DNA from: a virus
IMG/VR virus record: IMGVR_UViG_3300032083_002724
Coordinates: 1-64,000 of that record
Direction: 5' to 3' (one strand)
Length of the DNA: 64,000 nucleotides
The position numbers were made by a program, and so were the translations under genes. This document shows, in pieces, positions 7,384 through 16,322 of this stretch (position 1 is its first letter; the number at the start of each line of letters is the position of its first letter). The notes beneath the pieces are model-generated. The model worked only from the letters and a program-made list of their open reading frames with translations, searched no databases and was not told the origin of the DNA.

Positions 7384-7820
7384 TGAGCTATATTTTTGGT
7401 AAAGATCAATGGCTAATACGTTATCGCAAACCAGAGAACAGAAGGAAGATCTGGATTTATGTAGTGACCTCTGATGGTCAAGACATATTTATGGATGACT
7501 ACAAGCACTGGTTAACATTCCAAGATTATATTGATAAGAATAATTTACAAATTAAAAAGATTGGTCTACAATTCAAGTCAACAGTAGTACAGCATGACGT
7601 TGAAGATGCTGAAGCAGTGTATGTTATAAAATCTGTAAAAGGAGAATTACATGCAGAAACTCTTCAGTGCTACACTTTGGGCTTGTTAAAAGATGGAAAA
7701 GTTAGTAAAACATTTTACATACTACCTTCCTTGGTACGTGATATAAGATGTGTTGACGATTTTGAAGGTTGTTTTAAAGAGGCTTTTGTATACAATGTCA
7801 GACAGAGCGAAACCATTTAG
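7383..7820 (+). CDS. hypothetical protein (145 aa)
   Basis: A soluble protein with alternating beta-type segments (KIWIYVVTSDGQDIFM, AVYVIKSVKGELHAET) and a few cysteines without a zinc pattern. It is coupled to the HTH gene by TAATG and overlaps the next gene by 26 bases. No recognised family; its place among replication accessories suggests an early gene. Confidence 0.5.
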   Translation: MSYIFGKDQWLIRYRKPENRRKIWIYVVTSDGQDIFMDDYKHWLTFQDYIDKNNLQIKKIGLQFKSTVVQHDVEDAEAVYVIKSVKGELHAETLQCYTLGLLKDGKVSKTFYILPSLVRDIRCVDDFEGCFKEAFVYNVRQSETI

Positions 7821-8316
7821 TCAGAAGTATCAAAAGCAATGGTCTGAAACACATAAGTACAAACATATTCACACTGGTGAGTATTGTACATTTGAATCAT
7901 ACCTTGCTGAATATTTGATTATCAGATGGACAGAAGCTTTCAAGATGGAAAAACCATCTTATAAATTCTGGACAGTGGGTGATAAATATCATGACATGTT
8001 TATGAGAAACATGAAAGCTGCAAAAGGATTGCAAAAAAAGTTTAAAGAGAGTATAATCTTAGAGGCTATCAAGTCAGATCACTTCAAGAAAATATATCAC
8101 ATAGGATTAAAAGCGTATGGACCAAGAGGGTGGAAATATAATCAAGTAGCTGTGCAAGCTATTAAGAACTATAACAAAGAGGTAAAGGATGCTGAAAAGC
8201 TAGCAAATAAATCCAAGCAAACAAAAAAAATAGTTGAAGAAAAGAAAGAAGTCAAAAGAAGAAAACAAGTATATTCAAAAAGTAAAAAATCATTAAACAA
8301 ATTGAGGGATCTATGA
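7795..8316 (+). CDS. Lys-rich hypothetical protein (173 aa)
   Basis: The start is taken at ATG 7795 (MSDRAKPFSQKYQ). The first 110 residues contain aromatic, His-rich helical stretches. The last 60 are a strongly basic, probably coiled-coil tail (repeated KK, EKKEVKRRK), which suggests nucleic-acid binding. It ends overlapping the recA-like gene start by four bases. No family recognised. Confidence 0.5.
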   Translation: MSDRAKPFSQKYQKQWSETHKYKHIHTGEYCTFESYLAEYLIIRWTEAFKMEKPSYKFWTVGDKYHDMFMRNMKAAKGLQKKFKESIILEAIKSDHFKKIYHIGLKAYGPRGWKYNQVAVQAIKNYNKEVKDAEKLANKSKQTKKIVEEKKEVKRRKQVYSKSKKSLNKLRDL

Positions 8317-9425
8317 GCAAGTTAAAAAAGAAAAAGATAGCAAACAAATTTGATACCGATGTTGTAAGTAATTCAATTGTTAGCAAGTATGGCGATGTTG
8401 TTTGCACTGGCACAGATGTACTAGAAACTATCAATAGATTAGAGGTTATTGGTGTTTCCCCTGCGTTGGATATTGCGCTTGGCGGTGGCTTGAGGGAAGG
8501 TTCTGTTGTTGTAATGACAGGCGATCCCAAGTCAGGCAAAACAACAACAGCATTACACTTTGCAGCAAAGTGTCAAGCCAAAGGAAAGCGTGTGATTTAC
8601 CTAAATACTGAAGGTAGATTATCAAAACAAAACTTTGATGGTATTAAGGGTCTAGACCCTGAAGGTATTCTAATTGTGCAATCTACAGATGATAAGATTT
8701 TATCAGCAGAAGAATTTTTAAACATTACAGAGTATTATATTAATAATGATCCGGGTTGCTTGATCATTGCAGATTCGTTGTCCAACATGGTTCCATCAGT
8801 AGAGCTAGATGGTGAAGTGCGTACAGGTGTGCGTAACGCATTACCTCGATTGCTATCTATGTTTTTCAAGCGTATCAGTGGTTCGCTAATGAAGAACAAG
8901 ACTATTCTCATAGCTGTAACTCATAATATTGCAAATACTGGTGGATCACCATATGCTCCAGCAAAGATGGCAGACTGTGGCAACATGCTACAGTATCAGG
9001 CTGGCACTAATATGGTAATCACACACCGTGGGCGTTGGCAAGTACCAAAAGATACTGGGCCTCACGTTGGTCAAATTGCCAACTGGAATATCAAAACATC
9101 TTGTGCTGGCGGTACTCCCAACAGCACAGCAGAAAGTTGGATTAGATACGGAATTGGTCTAGATGAAGTCCAAGAAGTAGTTCAAATTGCTTGTGAGTTT
9201 AGACTAATAAAAGCCGCTGGAGCTTGGTACACAATACAGTGTGCTGTTGATAACTTAGAAGATCCGGTAGTACAGAACATACTATCTGCCAATAAAATTT
9301 CTGATAAACCAGAAGATATAGAAAGATTTTTTAAATTTCAAGGTGCTAATAATTTAGCGACATTTCTTAATGATAATCCAGACATTGCGACATTTGTATA
9401 CGACAAAATAAAGGAATTATTTTGA
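8313..9425 (+). CDS. RecA/UvsX-like recombinase
   Basis: An ATP-dependent strand-exchange protein for recombination and recombination-dependent replication. At 370 residues it is near RecA/UvsX length. The Walker A GDPKSGKT is at about 70-77, a Walker B-like CLIIADS lies near 150, and the invariant TH in VTHNIANTGG follows. The N-terminus is a basic helix. GAGGG precedes ATG 8313. The reading frame is uninterrupted, so no intein or intron occupies it, although a nuclease gene follows directly. It should act with the DnaB helicase and SSB encoded in this window. I cannot decide between bacterial RecA and UvsX subfamilies by eye. Confidence 0.9.
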   Translation: MSKLKKKKIANKFDTDVVSNSIVSKYGDVVCTGTDVLETINRLEVIGVSPALDIALGGGLREGSVVVMTGDPKSGKTTTALHFAAKCQAKGKRVIYLNTEGRLSKQNFDGIKGLDPEGILIVQSTDDKILSAEEFLNITEYYINNDPGCLIIADSLSNMVPSVELDGEVRTGVRNALPRLLSMFFKRISGSLMKNKTILIAVTHNIANTGGSPYAPAKMADCGNMLQYQAGTNMVITHRGRWQVPKDTGPHVGQIANWNIKTSCAGGTPNSTAESWIRYGIGLDEVQEVVQIACEFRLIKAAGAWYTIQCAVDNLEDPVVQNILSANKISDKPEDIERFFKFQGANNLATFLNDNPDIATFVYDKIKELF

Positions 9426-9625
9426 ATATAGAAACTATACTAAATATATGTGCTGGAATTATACTTGCAAAAATTCTAATAGGAGTTGTTAATGAAGGTT
9501 ACTGGTATAAATGGCAAAGAATACGCTTGGAACTTAACAAGCTATTCCGTAGACGCAAACGACAAACGCAAGCGGTCAAAGTTCCACGTTCGCGCAAGAG
9601 AACTCTTGAAGACTATCTTCCATAG
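9422..9625 (+). CDS. putative small membrane protein, TTG start, overlaps nuclease gene
   Basis: 67 residues, starting at a TTG that overlaps the recombinase stop (TTGA) with AAGGAA five to six bases upstream. It has one hydrophobic helix (ILNICAGIILAKILIGVV), then EGYWYKWQ and a strongly basic tail (KLFRRRKRQ), the same plan as the protein at 1737-2027. From 9492 to 9625 it shares DNA with the nuclease gene in another frame, so about 134 bases would be coding twice. This makes the call uncertain. Confidence 0.4.
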   Translation: MNIETILNICAGIILAKILIGVVNEGYWYKWQRIRLELNKLFRRRKRQTQAVKVPRSRKRTLEDYLP

Positions 9626-9914
9626 CTACAGGATACTAGAAGAAGTTAAATTACCGGGAAGTACTGAATCGCACAGAAAAGGTGTACTATATTTAGATTT
9701 TTATATACCACAGATTATGATGGCTATAGAGGTTCATGGTCAACAACATTATGAATACACACCATTCTTCCACAAGAATAAAGCAGACTTTGCACTTGCG
9801 CAAGCCAAAGATGATGATAAGATTAGATGGTGCGAATTAAATAAAATTGATATAATAGTATTAAAGCACTCTGACACAGACGAGCAATGGAGAGATCAAA
9901 TTGAAAACGGTTAA
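9492..9914 (+). CDS. Vsr/EDxHD-like endonuclease
   Basis: The start is ATG 9492, preceded by AGGAG at 9481-9485. The 140-residue product has the RARELLKTIF...SYRILEEVKLPGS entry of Vsr-like and DUF559-type nucleases. It then has LYLDFYIP and AIEVHGQQHY, giving a D...E-x-H-G-x-x-H catalytic-type pattern, and finally the strand IDIIVLKH. These folds make nicks or breaks in DNA (mismatch repair, or homing in the EDxHD group). It lies directly behind the recombinase. It could be a phage recombination nuclease or a free-standing homing enzyme; the fold seems safer than the role. Confidence 0.7.
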   Translation: MKVTGINGKEYAWNLTSYSVDANDKRKRSKFHVRARELLKTIFHSYRILEEVKLPGSTESHRKGVLYLDFYIPQIMMAIEVHGQQHYEYTPFFHKNKADFALAQAKDDDKIRWCELNKIDIIVLKHSDTDEQWRDQIENG

Positions 9915-10362
9915 TGAGCAGTTGGCTGACTTGAAGGCTATGGTTGATGAATTTCTAGGTGGCAATAACACTAGATTTGCTAACTTTAAAGAAGAATTTT
10001 TACTAGCTGCTGACTTATCCCAAGAACAGATTAGAGCTTTGACTAAGGACGAATTGTTTGAAAATGGATACATTTTATATAGTTATGCTTCATACATACA
10101 GGACGAAATGAACATGCAAAAAATTGCACTAGATTGGTGCAATGATAAGCTAGATAAGATGGTAGCTAAGAATATAAATGAATTTAACCCATATACTAAA
10201 CACGACATGCGTAGACAGTTGATTGTCATGAATGACGAGTTCGCAAACGCTGTAGATCACTACAGACAGATCGCTCACGCAAGAGTGCAATCATTAGAGG
10301 GTAAGGTATACGAACTAAAAAGAAAAGCAGATATATTATTAGAGAAAGGTAAAAGATCATGA
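9901..10362 (+). CDS. helical hypothetical protein (153 aa), TTG start
   Basis: It begins at TTG 9901 with GGAGAG about six bases upstream, inside the nuclease 3' end. The sequence is almost wholly helical with heptad-like Leu/Ile spacing (NEQLADLKAMVDEFL; VYELKRKADILLEKGK), so coiled coils or a helical bundle are likely. No recognised family. It overlaps the next gene by four bases. Confidence 0.55.
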   Translation: MKTVNEQLADLKAMVDEFLGGNNTRFANFKEEFLLAADLSQEQIRALTKDELFENGYILYSYASYIQDEMNMQKIALDWCNDKLDKMVAKNINEFNPYTKHDMRRQLIVMNDEFANAVDHYRQIAHARVQSLEGKVYELKRKADILLEKGKRS

Positions 10363-10778
10363 ATCTAAAAAGTTTTGTTGATGGTTTAGACAATTCGGAA
10401 AGAGAAGAGTTACTAGATATTCTTACAGGACGTATGGATCAGTCTACAACAATGCCACCACACATTGCTAAGGAGTTTGAGGAAGAAGTTGAAAAACCTC
10501 AAAGAGCGCAAGAAGATTTTACAATGCACAAGAATAAAAGTAATAACGGTGTTAAAAATAAGAGAAGAGAACCAGTAAAAGCTAGAGCAAATACTTGGAC
10601 AGATACTGGAGAACACAAAGAAGTAGCAACTCCAAATGTGCAAAGGACTCCTAGAAATAGGCCATCGCCCAAAAAGAAAGATGTTCGATGTAATACTTGT
10701 GGCAAAACGTTTAAGGTAAATGCTAGTATTGTGTATGGTGAATACTACAGGTGCGAAAGGTGCGTGGGGTCACGATAA
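10359..10778 (+). CDS. C-terminal zinc-finger protein (139 aa)
   Basis: The N-terminal part is acidic and helical, then comes a long basic, Lys/Arg/Pro-rich linker. At the C-terminus is VRCNTCGKTF followed about 15 residues later by YRCERC, two CxxC pairs that should form one zinc ribbon. This layout fits a nucleic-acid-binding accessory of the replication or transcription machinery. It overlaps the preceding gene by ATGA. Confidence 0.6.
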   Translation: MNLKSFVDGLDNSEREELLDILTGRMDQSTTMPPHIAKEFEEEVEKPQRAQEDFTMHKNKSNNGVKNKRREPVKARANTWTDTGEHKEVATPNVQRTPRNRPSPKKKDVRCNTCGKTFKVNASIVYGEYYRCERCVGSR

Positions 10779-10783
10779 GTATT

Positions 10784-11197
10784 ATGATAAAACGAATAGA
10801 TTCTAGCCACAATATAGATGAGTACTTTGATTGTGTTAAGGATTTAATGAGAAGTAATGCTAGGCCAGATGATGATAAAGAAGCTTTGTCTAAAATCATG
10901 TATCCTACAAATAATTATCATGTATATGTTTATATTTATTATGGTAAAATAATTGCTACAAGCGCTATAATGTATGAGTACAAAATACGATACACACGAC
11001 CAAAGGCTTATATTGAAGACGTTGCTGTACACCCAAAGCATAGAGGTAAAGGTCTAGGTAAAAAAATGGTGGAACACTGCCTGTCTTGTGCTAAAAAAAG
11101 AAACTGTTATAAGGTAGTATTGAGTTGTGATGACAATGTTGTAGGTTTTTATGAAAACCTTGGGTTCAAAAAAGAAATAAACTTTATGGTTAAATAG
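10784..11197 (+). CDS. GNAT-family N-acetyltransferase
   Basis: The start is ATG 10784. The 137-residue length suits the GNAT fold. The strand AYIEDVAVHPKHRGKGLGKKMV contains motif A (R/Q-x-x-G-x-G/A, here RGKGLG) that binds acetyl-CoA pyrophosphate. The C-terminal FYENLGFKK is the usual end of the domain. The acceptor (protein, amine or sugar) cannot be told. It lies between replication genes, and its stop is one base before the helicase start. Confidence 0.85.
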   Translation: MIKRIDSSHNIDEYFDCVKDLMRSNARPDDDKEALSKIMYPTNNYHVYVYIYYGKIIATSAIMYEYKIRYTRPKAYIEDVAVHPKHRGKGLGKKMVEHCLSCAKKRNCYKVVLSCDDNVVGFYENLGFKKEINFMVK

Positions 11198-11198
11198 T

Positions 11199-12668
11199 AT
11201 GGAAAAGTTGTTAGATGTTGGTGCAGAACGAGCAGTGCTAGCTGGATTACTCCAGCATGGCATAGATGGATATGTTGGAATATCTGATTTGATTACTTCT
11301 GAAACGTTTGGGAATACGAATAATCAAATTATATACAACTGTATAGAAAAGATTATTGCTGATGATAAATCTGTGGACATAGCATCTATATTATCTGCCG
11401 CAGAGCAGCTTAATCATTCAGACATTATTAATACTAAGCAAGAATTGAAATATATAAAATCTCTGATGGTCTTTCCAGTAAACAGAGACAATATTTTTAA
11501 TTTTGCAATACAGATGAAAAAGTTTGAATTTGCTAGAAAAATTAAGAAACTTACTAGTAAAGTTCACAAAGATATGGATGATGTCACTGGTTCTGAAACA
11601 ATCAATGAAATCATACAGAAATTAGAAGATCCTGTAACAGACTTTCTAAGGGAAGATGATGGCGGTGAGAATCCAGAAAAAATTGGCTCAGGAGCAGAAG
11701 ATTATGTCAAATTTCTCGAAGAAAATAAATGCGATATCATTGGTATACCCACGGGATTCGCTAGATATGACGAAGCCATTGGGGGTGGTCTTAGACGAAA
11801 ATGCGTTGACCTTGTATCTGCAAGACCAAAAGTTGGTAAGTCAGTATTCGCTGATAATGTTGCCCTTAACGTATCTTCACTAGACATTCCAGTTTTAGTT
11901 TTAGATACTGAGATGTCCAAGGAAGATCATCTGAATAGATTAATTGCAAACATAAGCGGCGTTCCCATAAACGAAGTAGCAACTGGAAAATTTGTAGAAG
12001 ATCCCTACAAGCAGCAAAAGGTTCAAGAAGCGGTACAAAAATTATCTGACATACCATATAGTTATGTAAGTGTCGCTGGCAAACCATTTGAACAAATTCT
12101 AAATATTATTAAAAGGTGGATAGTACAAGAAGTAAAAACTGATGATTCTGGAAAAACAAATGATTGCGTGGTCATCTATGACTATCTTAAGCTGATGTCA
12201 TCTTCATCTATTACAAACAATATTCAAGAATATCAAGCATTAGGATTCCAGATTACCTCTCTTCATAATTTATGCGTTAAGCTAGACATACCATGTCTAT
12301 CTTTCGTGCAATTAAATAGAGATGGAATCACAAAAGAAAGCACGGACGCTGTAAGTGGTTCTGACCGCTTGATATGGCTGTGTACATCTTTTAGTATATT
12401 CAAAACAAAATCTACAGAAGAATTAGCTGAAGATGGACCAAACGCAGGAAACAGAAAGCTTGTACCCATTGTTTCTCGTCATGGTGCTGGTATGGATGAT
12501 GGAGATTACATCAATATGCAGATGCAAGGCGCACACGCAAAACTGATAGAGCTACAATCCAGAAATGAATTTAAGAATCAACCAGTAGGCGATACTGGGC
12601 TAATCAACAATGACTCTATGAAAAAACTAGCAAATGAACTTAAAACAGATCAAGAAGATGCTGAATGA
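11199..12668 (+). CDS. replicative DNA helicase, DnaB type
   Basis: A hexameric 5'-3' helicase that unwinds the fork and contacts primase. The 489 residues hold a DnaB N-terminal helical domain (about 1-110), a linker, then the RecA-type motor: ARPKVGKS at 208-215 (Walker A), a conserved LDTEMS, a Walker B-like CVVIYDYLKLM, and FVQLNRDG. It lies directly upstream of the primase gene, whose start overlaps its 3' end, as in many phage replication modules. Confidence 0.93.
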   Translation: MEKLLDVGAERAVLAGLLQHGIDGYVGISDLITSETFGNTNNQIIYNCIEKIIADDKSVDIASILSAAEQLNHSDIINTKQELKYIKSLMVFPVNRDNIFNFAIQMKKFEFARKIKKLTSKVHKDMDDVTGSETINEIIQKLEDPVTDFLREDDGGENPEKIGSGAEDYVKFLEENKCDIIGIPTGFARYDEAIGGGLRRKCVDLVSARPKVGKSVFADNVALNVSSLDIPVLVLDTEMSKEDHLNRLIANISGVPINEVATGKFVEDPYKQQKVQEAVQKLSDIPYSYVSVAGKPFEQILNIIKRWIVQEVKTDDSGKTNDCVVIYDYLKLMSSSSITNNIQEYQALGFQITSLHNLCVKLDIPCLSFVQLNRDGITKESTDAVSGSDRLIWLCTSFSIFKTKSTEELAEDGPNAGNRKLVPIVSRHGAGMDDGDYINMQMQGAHAKLIELQSRNEFKNQPVGDTGLINNDSMKKLANELKTDQEDAE

Positions 12669-13656
12669 AAATGCACATCTAGTTTTTGCAGAACTAGGCA
12701 TGAAGTGTGAAACATTCTCAGACAATATATACTCTACGTGTCCAGTGCATGAGGGCAGCGATAATCCAAGAGCTTTCTCATTTTCTCCACAAAAAGGTAT
12801 ATGGAAGTGTTGGACGAGGGACTGTCAATCTGAATGTGGAAACGATCTGTTTGGTCTTATCGCTGGAGCTTTATCTGCACAGGAAGGCAGAACAGTTGAA
12901 TTTAAAGAAGCTTTAGCTTGGGCGTGTAAGATTTTAAATGTAAAACAAACGTATACCCGTGGAACTCCTAGTCCAGTAGAAGAATTAGAAGATCCGTTCC
13001 AACAAATGATAAATATTATGAGTACCATGCCCGCTCCACATGAACATAAAACAGTGGAGATGGATGTAAATATCGAGATACCATCACAGTATTTTGTGGA
13101 GAGAAACTATAATAAAAGAACTATGAAACACTTTGGGATTGGCGATTGTTATTCTAAGTGCAAATTAAATGAAAGGGCGATAATTCCTATACATGACGAA
13201 AGTGGAAAACGATTAATTGGATTGATAGGAAGATCTACTAGAGACTACAGAATACCCAAATTTTTATTTTATCCTACTGGTTTTGACAAAAGATACTGTT
13301 TATACAACTACCACAGGGCAATCAAAAAAGCAATAGAAACCTCTTGCCTCTATATAGTTGAAGGACAAGGCGATGTCTGGAAACTATACGAAGCGGGAGT
13401 TCACAATGCTGTGAGCATCTTTGGTAAAACTGTATCAAGTCAACAACAACAAAAACTAATGAGTATACCAGTAACACATTTAATTATACTTACTGACAAT
13501 GATCAAGCAGGAAGAGAGTCTAAGGTTCAAATAAAAAGGGATCTTGGAAGAATGTTCAAGCTTACTTTTCCAAAGCTAGCTCATAAAGATGTTGGAGATA
13601 TGAAGGTAAAAGATATTAAATTAAACATTTTATCTAATCTAAAGGGTACTTACTAA
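12658..13656 (+). CDS. DNA primase with zinc-binding and TOPRIM domains
   Basis: Makes RNA primers at the fork. I prefer ATG 12658 (332 aa); ATG 12634 is an in-frame alternative eight codons earlier, and neither has a strong ribosome site. A zinc-binding module lies at the N-terminus (CPVHEGSDNPRAF ... WKCWTRDC). The TOPRIM domain is in the second half: VEGQGD supplies the Glu and LTDNDQAG the D-x-D metal ligands. It is shorter than DnaG and lacks a helicase domain, fitting the separate DnaB gene just upstream. Confidence 0.88.
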   Translation: MLNENAHLVFAELGMKCETFSDNIYSTCPVHEGSDNPRAFSFSPQKGIWKCWTRDCQSECGNDLFGLIAGALSAQEGRTVEFKEALAWACKILNVKQTYTRGTPSPVEELEDPFQQMINIMSTMPAPHEHKTVEMDVNIEIPSQYFVERNYNKRTMKHFGIGDCYSKCKLNERAIIPIHDESGKRLIGLIGRSTRDYRIPKFLFYPTGFDKRYCLYNYHRAIKKAIETSCLYIVEGQGDVWKLYEAGVHNAVSIFGKTVSSQQQQKLMSIPVTHLIILTDNDQAGRESKVQIKRDLGRMFKLTFPKLAHKDVGDMKVKDIKLNILSNLKGTY

Positions 13657-14402
13657 TGGTAAAGATTATAGGAATATCAGGAAGAAAACAGGCTGGTAAG
13701 AATACAGTCGCTAACTATATAAATGGCGATATACTAAAAACACACGGTATGGTAGATGATTTTTCAATAAATACTAATGGCGAATTAGAAATAAACACAA
13801 CTGACTCAAACGGTCACAAAGATTGGGGCGTGTTTGATGTAACCAGAAAAGATAATTCATTTCTTGAGTATGCAGAAAAAGAACTTTGGCCTTACGTAAA
13901 GCTGTATCATTTTGCAGATTCTCTCAAAGAAATTGCTATAAATTTGTTTGATATCAACGCTGTAAAAGTTTATGGAACAGACGATCAAAAAAACACAATG
14001 ACAAAAATAAAATGGCAAAATATGCCTGAGTATAATGGTGATAAATCAGGTAATATGACTATAAGGGAGTTTCTTCAGCATTTTGGAACAAATGTCATGA
14101 GAAAAATAAAAAACGACATATGGGTGTCTGATACCATAAAAAGGATTCTTTTTGAAGATTCTGAGGTAGCAATTATACCAGACGTTAGATTTCCAAATGA
14201 GGTAGATACAATACAGGAAAATGGTGGAATTGTAGTTAGATTAACTAGAGATGTATATACTGATAAACACAAATGTGAAGCATCTTTAGATCAAGAAAAC
14301 TTTAATTGGGATAAGTTTGATTACATTGTTGATAATAATAATTGTAATATAGATAGTCTGTGTGAGTCACTGGAACAAATTAAACACATATGGAGTAATT
14401 AA
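13656..14402 (+). CDS. deoxynucleoside monophosphate kinase, T4 gp1-like
   Basis: Phosphorylates dNMPs (often dTMP, dGMP or modified dCMP) toward dNTPs. The 248-residue length matches T4 gene 1 product. The N-terminal strand-P-loop IIGISGRKQAGKNT matches the gp1-type G-x4-GK-[DN]-T loop. The block PDVRFPNEVDTIQENGGIVVRL is a hallmark of these kinases, and REFLQHFGT is also conserved. It is joined to primase by TAATG. It completes the dNTP route with reductase and dUTPase. A modified-base role cannot be excluded, but no base-modifying gene is seen. Confidence 0.88.
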   Translation: MVKIIGISGRKQAGKNTVANYINGDILKTHGMVDDFSINTNGELEINTTDSNGHKDWGVFDVTRKDNSFLEYAEKELWPYVKLYHFADSLKEIAINLFDINAVKVYGTDDQKNTMTKIKWQNMPEYNGDKSGNMTIREFLQHFGTNVMRKIKNDIWVSDTIKRILFEDSEVAIIPDVRFPNEVDTIQENGGIVVRLTRDVYTDKHKCEASLDQENFNWDKFDYIVDNNNCNIDSLCESLEQIKHIWSN

Positions 14403-15440
14403 ATGTTAGTAACCTACATAAGATCATCTAGTTATAATAATTATGCATACTGTCAAATGCAATACTTTATAACATACAATCTTGGGCATCAATCTAAGAG
14501 TGGCAAGAAAGCAGACATGGGTACAATGGTACACAAGGTCATGGAAGTTTTAGCTGGATTGAAAAAGTACGAGCAAGACAAACCAAAGGTTAAATTTTTA
14601 AAAGTAGATGACGACGCTATTGGTAAGTTTAAGTGTAGAAAAGAAGAACTGCATACTGATGAATTAGTAAATCAATTAATTGATCTCAGCATAGATTCCT
14701 ATGAAGCAAAGTCTCCCCACAGTTTTAGCAAAACGGATAGATCAGAAATAGCAAAAACCGCTTGGTGCTTTTTAACTCACAGCGATTGTCAATTCGATCC
14801 TAGACTAAGGGATATTCACTATCCAGAACCGCACTTTGATATACCTATTGAAGAAGATTGGGCTAAATTTGAGTATGAAATAGATGGCAAAAAGGTTACT
14901 GGTAGATTAGCAATCAAAGGCACAATTGACCTTGTAACTAAGATTAATGATGATACAATAGAGGTTGTCGATTGGAAAACAGGCAGGAGAATGGATTGGG
15001 CTACGGGGGAAGTCAAAGATTACGAGAAATTAGAGAATGATCCACAGTTATTATTATACTATTATGCAATCTCTAAACTATATCCTGAATTTCCTAACAG
15101 AATCATGAGTATTTTCTTTTATAAAGACAAGGATGGTAATCCTGACCCGTCGCCTTTCAGTATATGCTTCTCACCGGAAGATGAAGAAAGATTCTTAGAA
15201 ATGCTAAAAAATAGAGTAAATGAAATTAGACAAAATATGCTGCCTGAACCCCTAGATCCTAACAGAAAACACTGGAAATGCACTGCTTTATGTCATTTTT
15301 GCAAGAACAATTGGCCCGGAACTGACGAAAAAATGTGTATTTATATAGAGAAGTACTTGAAAAAACATGGAATGGAGAAAACTGTTGCTGATTGCAGCAG
15401 GGAAGGTTTTGATATAGGATTTTACGAAGCACCGGGATAA
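14403..15440 (+). CDS. PD-(D/E)XK exonuclease of the RecB/Cas4 type with Fe-S cysteines
   Basis: 345 residues. The nuclease core is seen as GTIDLV (the Asp) followed by IEVVDWKTG (E-x-K type) and a helix with QLLLYYYA, the QhXXY motif of RecB-family nucleases. A Cys near the N-terminus (YCQMQYFI) plus three in C-x3-C-x2-C...C near residue 300 look like the four ligands of a 4Fe-4S cluster, as in AddB and Cas4. It probably trims DNA ends in recombination or replication. No cas1 or repeat array lies nearby, so a CRISPR role is not supported. GGAG precedes the start. Confidence 0.85.
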   Translation: MLVTYIRSSSYNNYAYCQMQYFITYNLGHQSKSGKKADMGTMVHKVMEVLAGLKKYEQDKPKVKFLKVDDDAIGKFKCRKEELHTDELVNQLIDLSIDSYEAKSPHSFSKTDRSEIAKTAWCFLTHSDCQFDPRLRDIHYPEPHFDIPIEEDWAKFEYEIDGKKVTGRLAIKGTIDLVTKINDDTIEVVDWKTGRRMDWATGEVKDYEKLENDPQLLLYYYAISKLYPEFPNRIMSIFFYKDKDGNPDPSPFSICFSPEDEERFLEMLKNRVNEIRQNMLPEPLDPNRKHWKCTALCHFCKNNWPGTDEKMCIYIEKYLKKHGMEKTVADCSREGFDIGFYEAPG

Positions 15441-15445
15441 AGGAT

Positions 15446-16312
15446 ATGATAAAAAAAGATAATAAATTACTGACGATAGGAATGGCTACCTACGATGATT
15501 ATGACGGTTTGTATTTTTCAATACAGAGTTTACAGTTATATCATCCAATCGCTAGAAGTGATGATGTAGAAATACTAGTTATCGACAATAATCCAGACAG
15601 TGAACACGGAAAAGCGACTAAGAATTTAGTAGAAGGATGGATAAAAAACGGACGATATATACCATTTACAGCAAGAAAAACAACAGCTTGTAGAAATGAG
15701 ATTTTCAGGAATGCAAGGGGCAGATATACAATATCTATGGATTCTCATGTTCTGTTCATGAAAAATTCATTAGAATCCTTGATACAGTATTACGGAATGA
15801 ATCCTAATTGTAAAGACATAGTTCAAGGACCACTAATTTATGATGACTTAAAACTGGCTTCAACTCATTTCAAAAAAGATTGGGGTGGTGACATGTATGG
15901 TAAATGGGCTACAGATAAAGAAGGTTTAGCGACTAATAAGCCTTTCCCCATACCAATGCAAGGATTAGGTGTATTCTCTTGTGAGACGCATAATTGGAGA
16001 GGTTTTAATAAATATTTTAGAGGATTTGGTGGAGAAGAAGGATATATTCATGAAAAATTTAGAATGATGGGCGGCAGGGCCATATGTTTACCGCAATTTA
16101 AGTGGCTTCACAGATTTGGAAGACCCGGAGGTGTTCCTTATCCACTAAAAATAGAAGATAGAATATGGAACTATTTTATAGGATGGTTAGAACTGTATCA
16201 GGATGAAAATCATCAAATGATACAAGACATTTATAATTATTTTAAAACTCGTATTCCTGTGCAGACTTTAGACAATATTCTAAATGAAGCTAAAGAAAAA
16301 ATGTTAATTTAA
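15446..16312 (+). CDS. family 2 glycosyltransferase
   Basis: A GT-A fold transferase of 288 residues that moves a sugar from a nucleotide sugar. TIGMATYDDYDGLYFSIQSL opens the Rossmann-like half, EILVIDNNPDSEHG gives the first Asp, and SMDSHVLF serves as the metal-binding D-x-[DH] motif. The late GFGGEEGYIHEKFRMMGG looks like the acceptor domain of galactosyltransferase-type enzymes. It is the first sugar gene and is separated from the main island by four other genes. The acceptor is unknown. Confidence 0.85.
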   Translation: MIKKDNKLLTIGMATYDDYDGLYFSIQSLQLYHPIARSDDVEILVIDNNPDSEHGKATKNLVEGWIKNGRYIPFTARKTTACRNEIFRNARGRYTISMDSHVLFMKNSLESLIQYYGMNPNCKDIVQGPLIYDDLKLASTHFKKDWGGDMYGKWATDKEGLATNKPFPIPMQGLGVFSCETHNWRGFNKYFRGFGGEEGYIHEKFRMMGGRAICLPQFKWLHRFGRPGGVPYPLKIEDRIWNYFIGWLELYQDENHQMIQDIYNYFKTRIPVQTLDNILNEAKEKMLI

Positions 16313-16322
16313 GGAGAATAAA

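Noticed and set aside
14403-15440. Cas4 of a CRISPR-Cas system
   Set aside because: No cas1, cas2 or direct-repeat array is present, and RecB/Cas4-type nucleases are common in phage replication modules.
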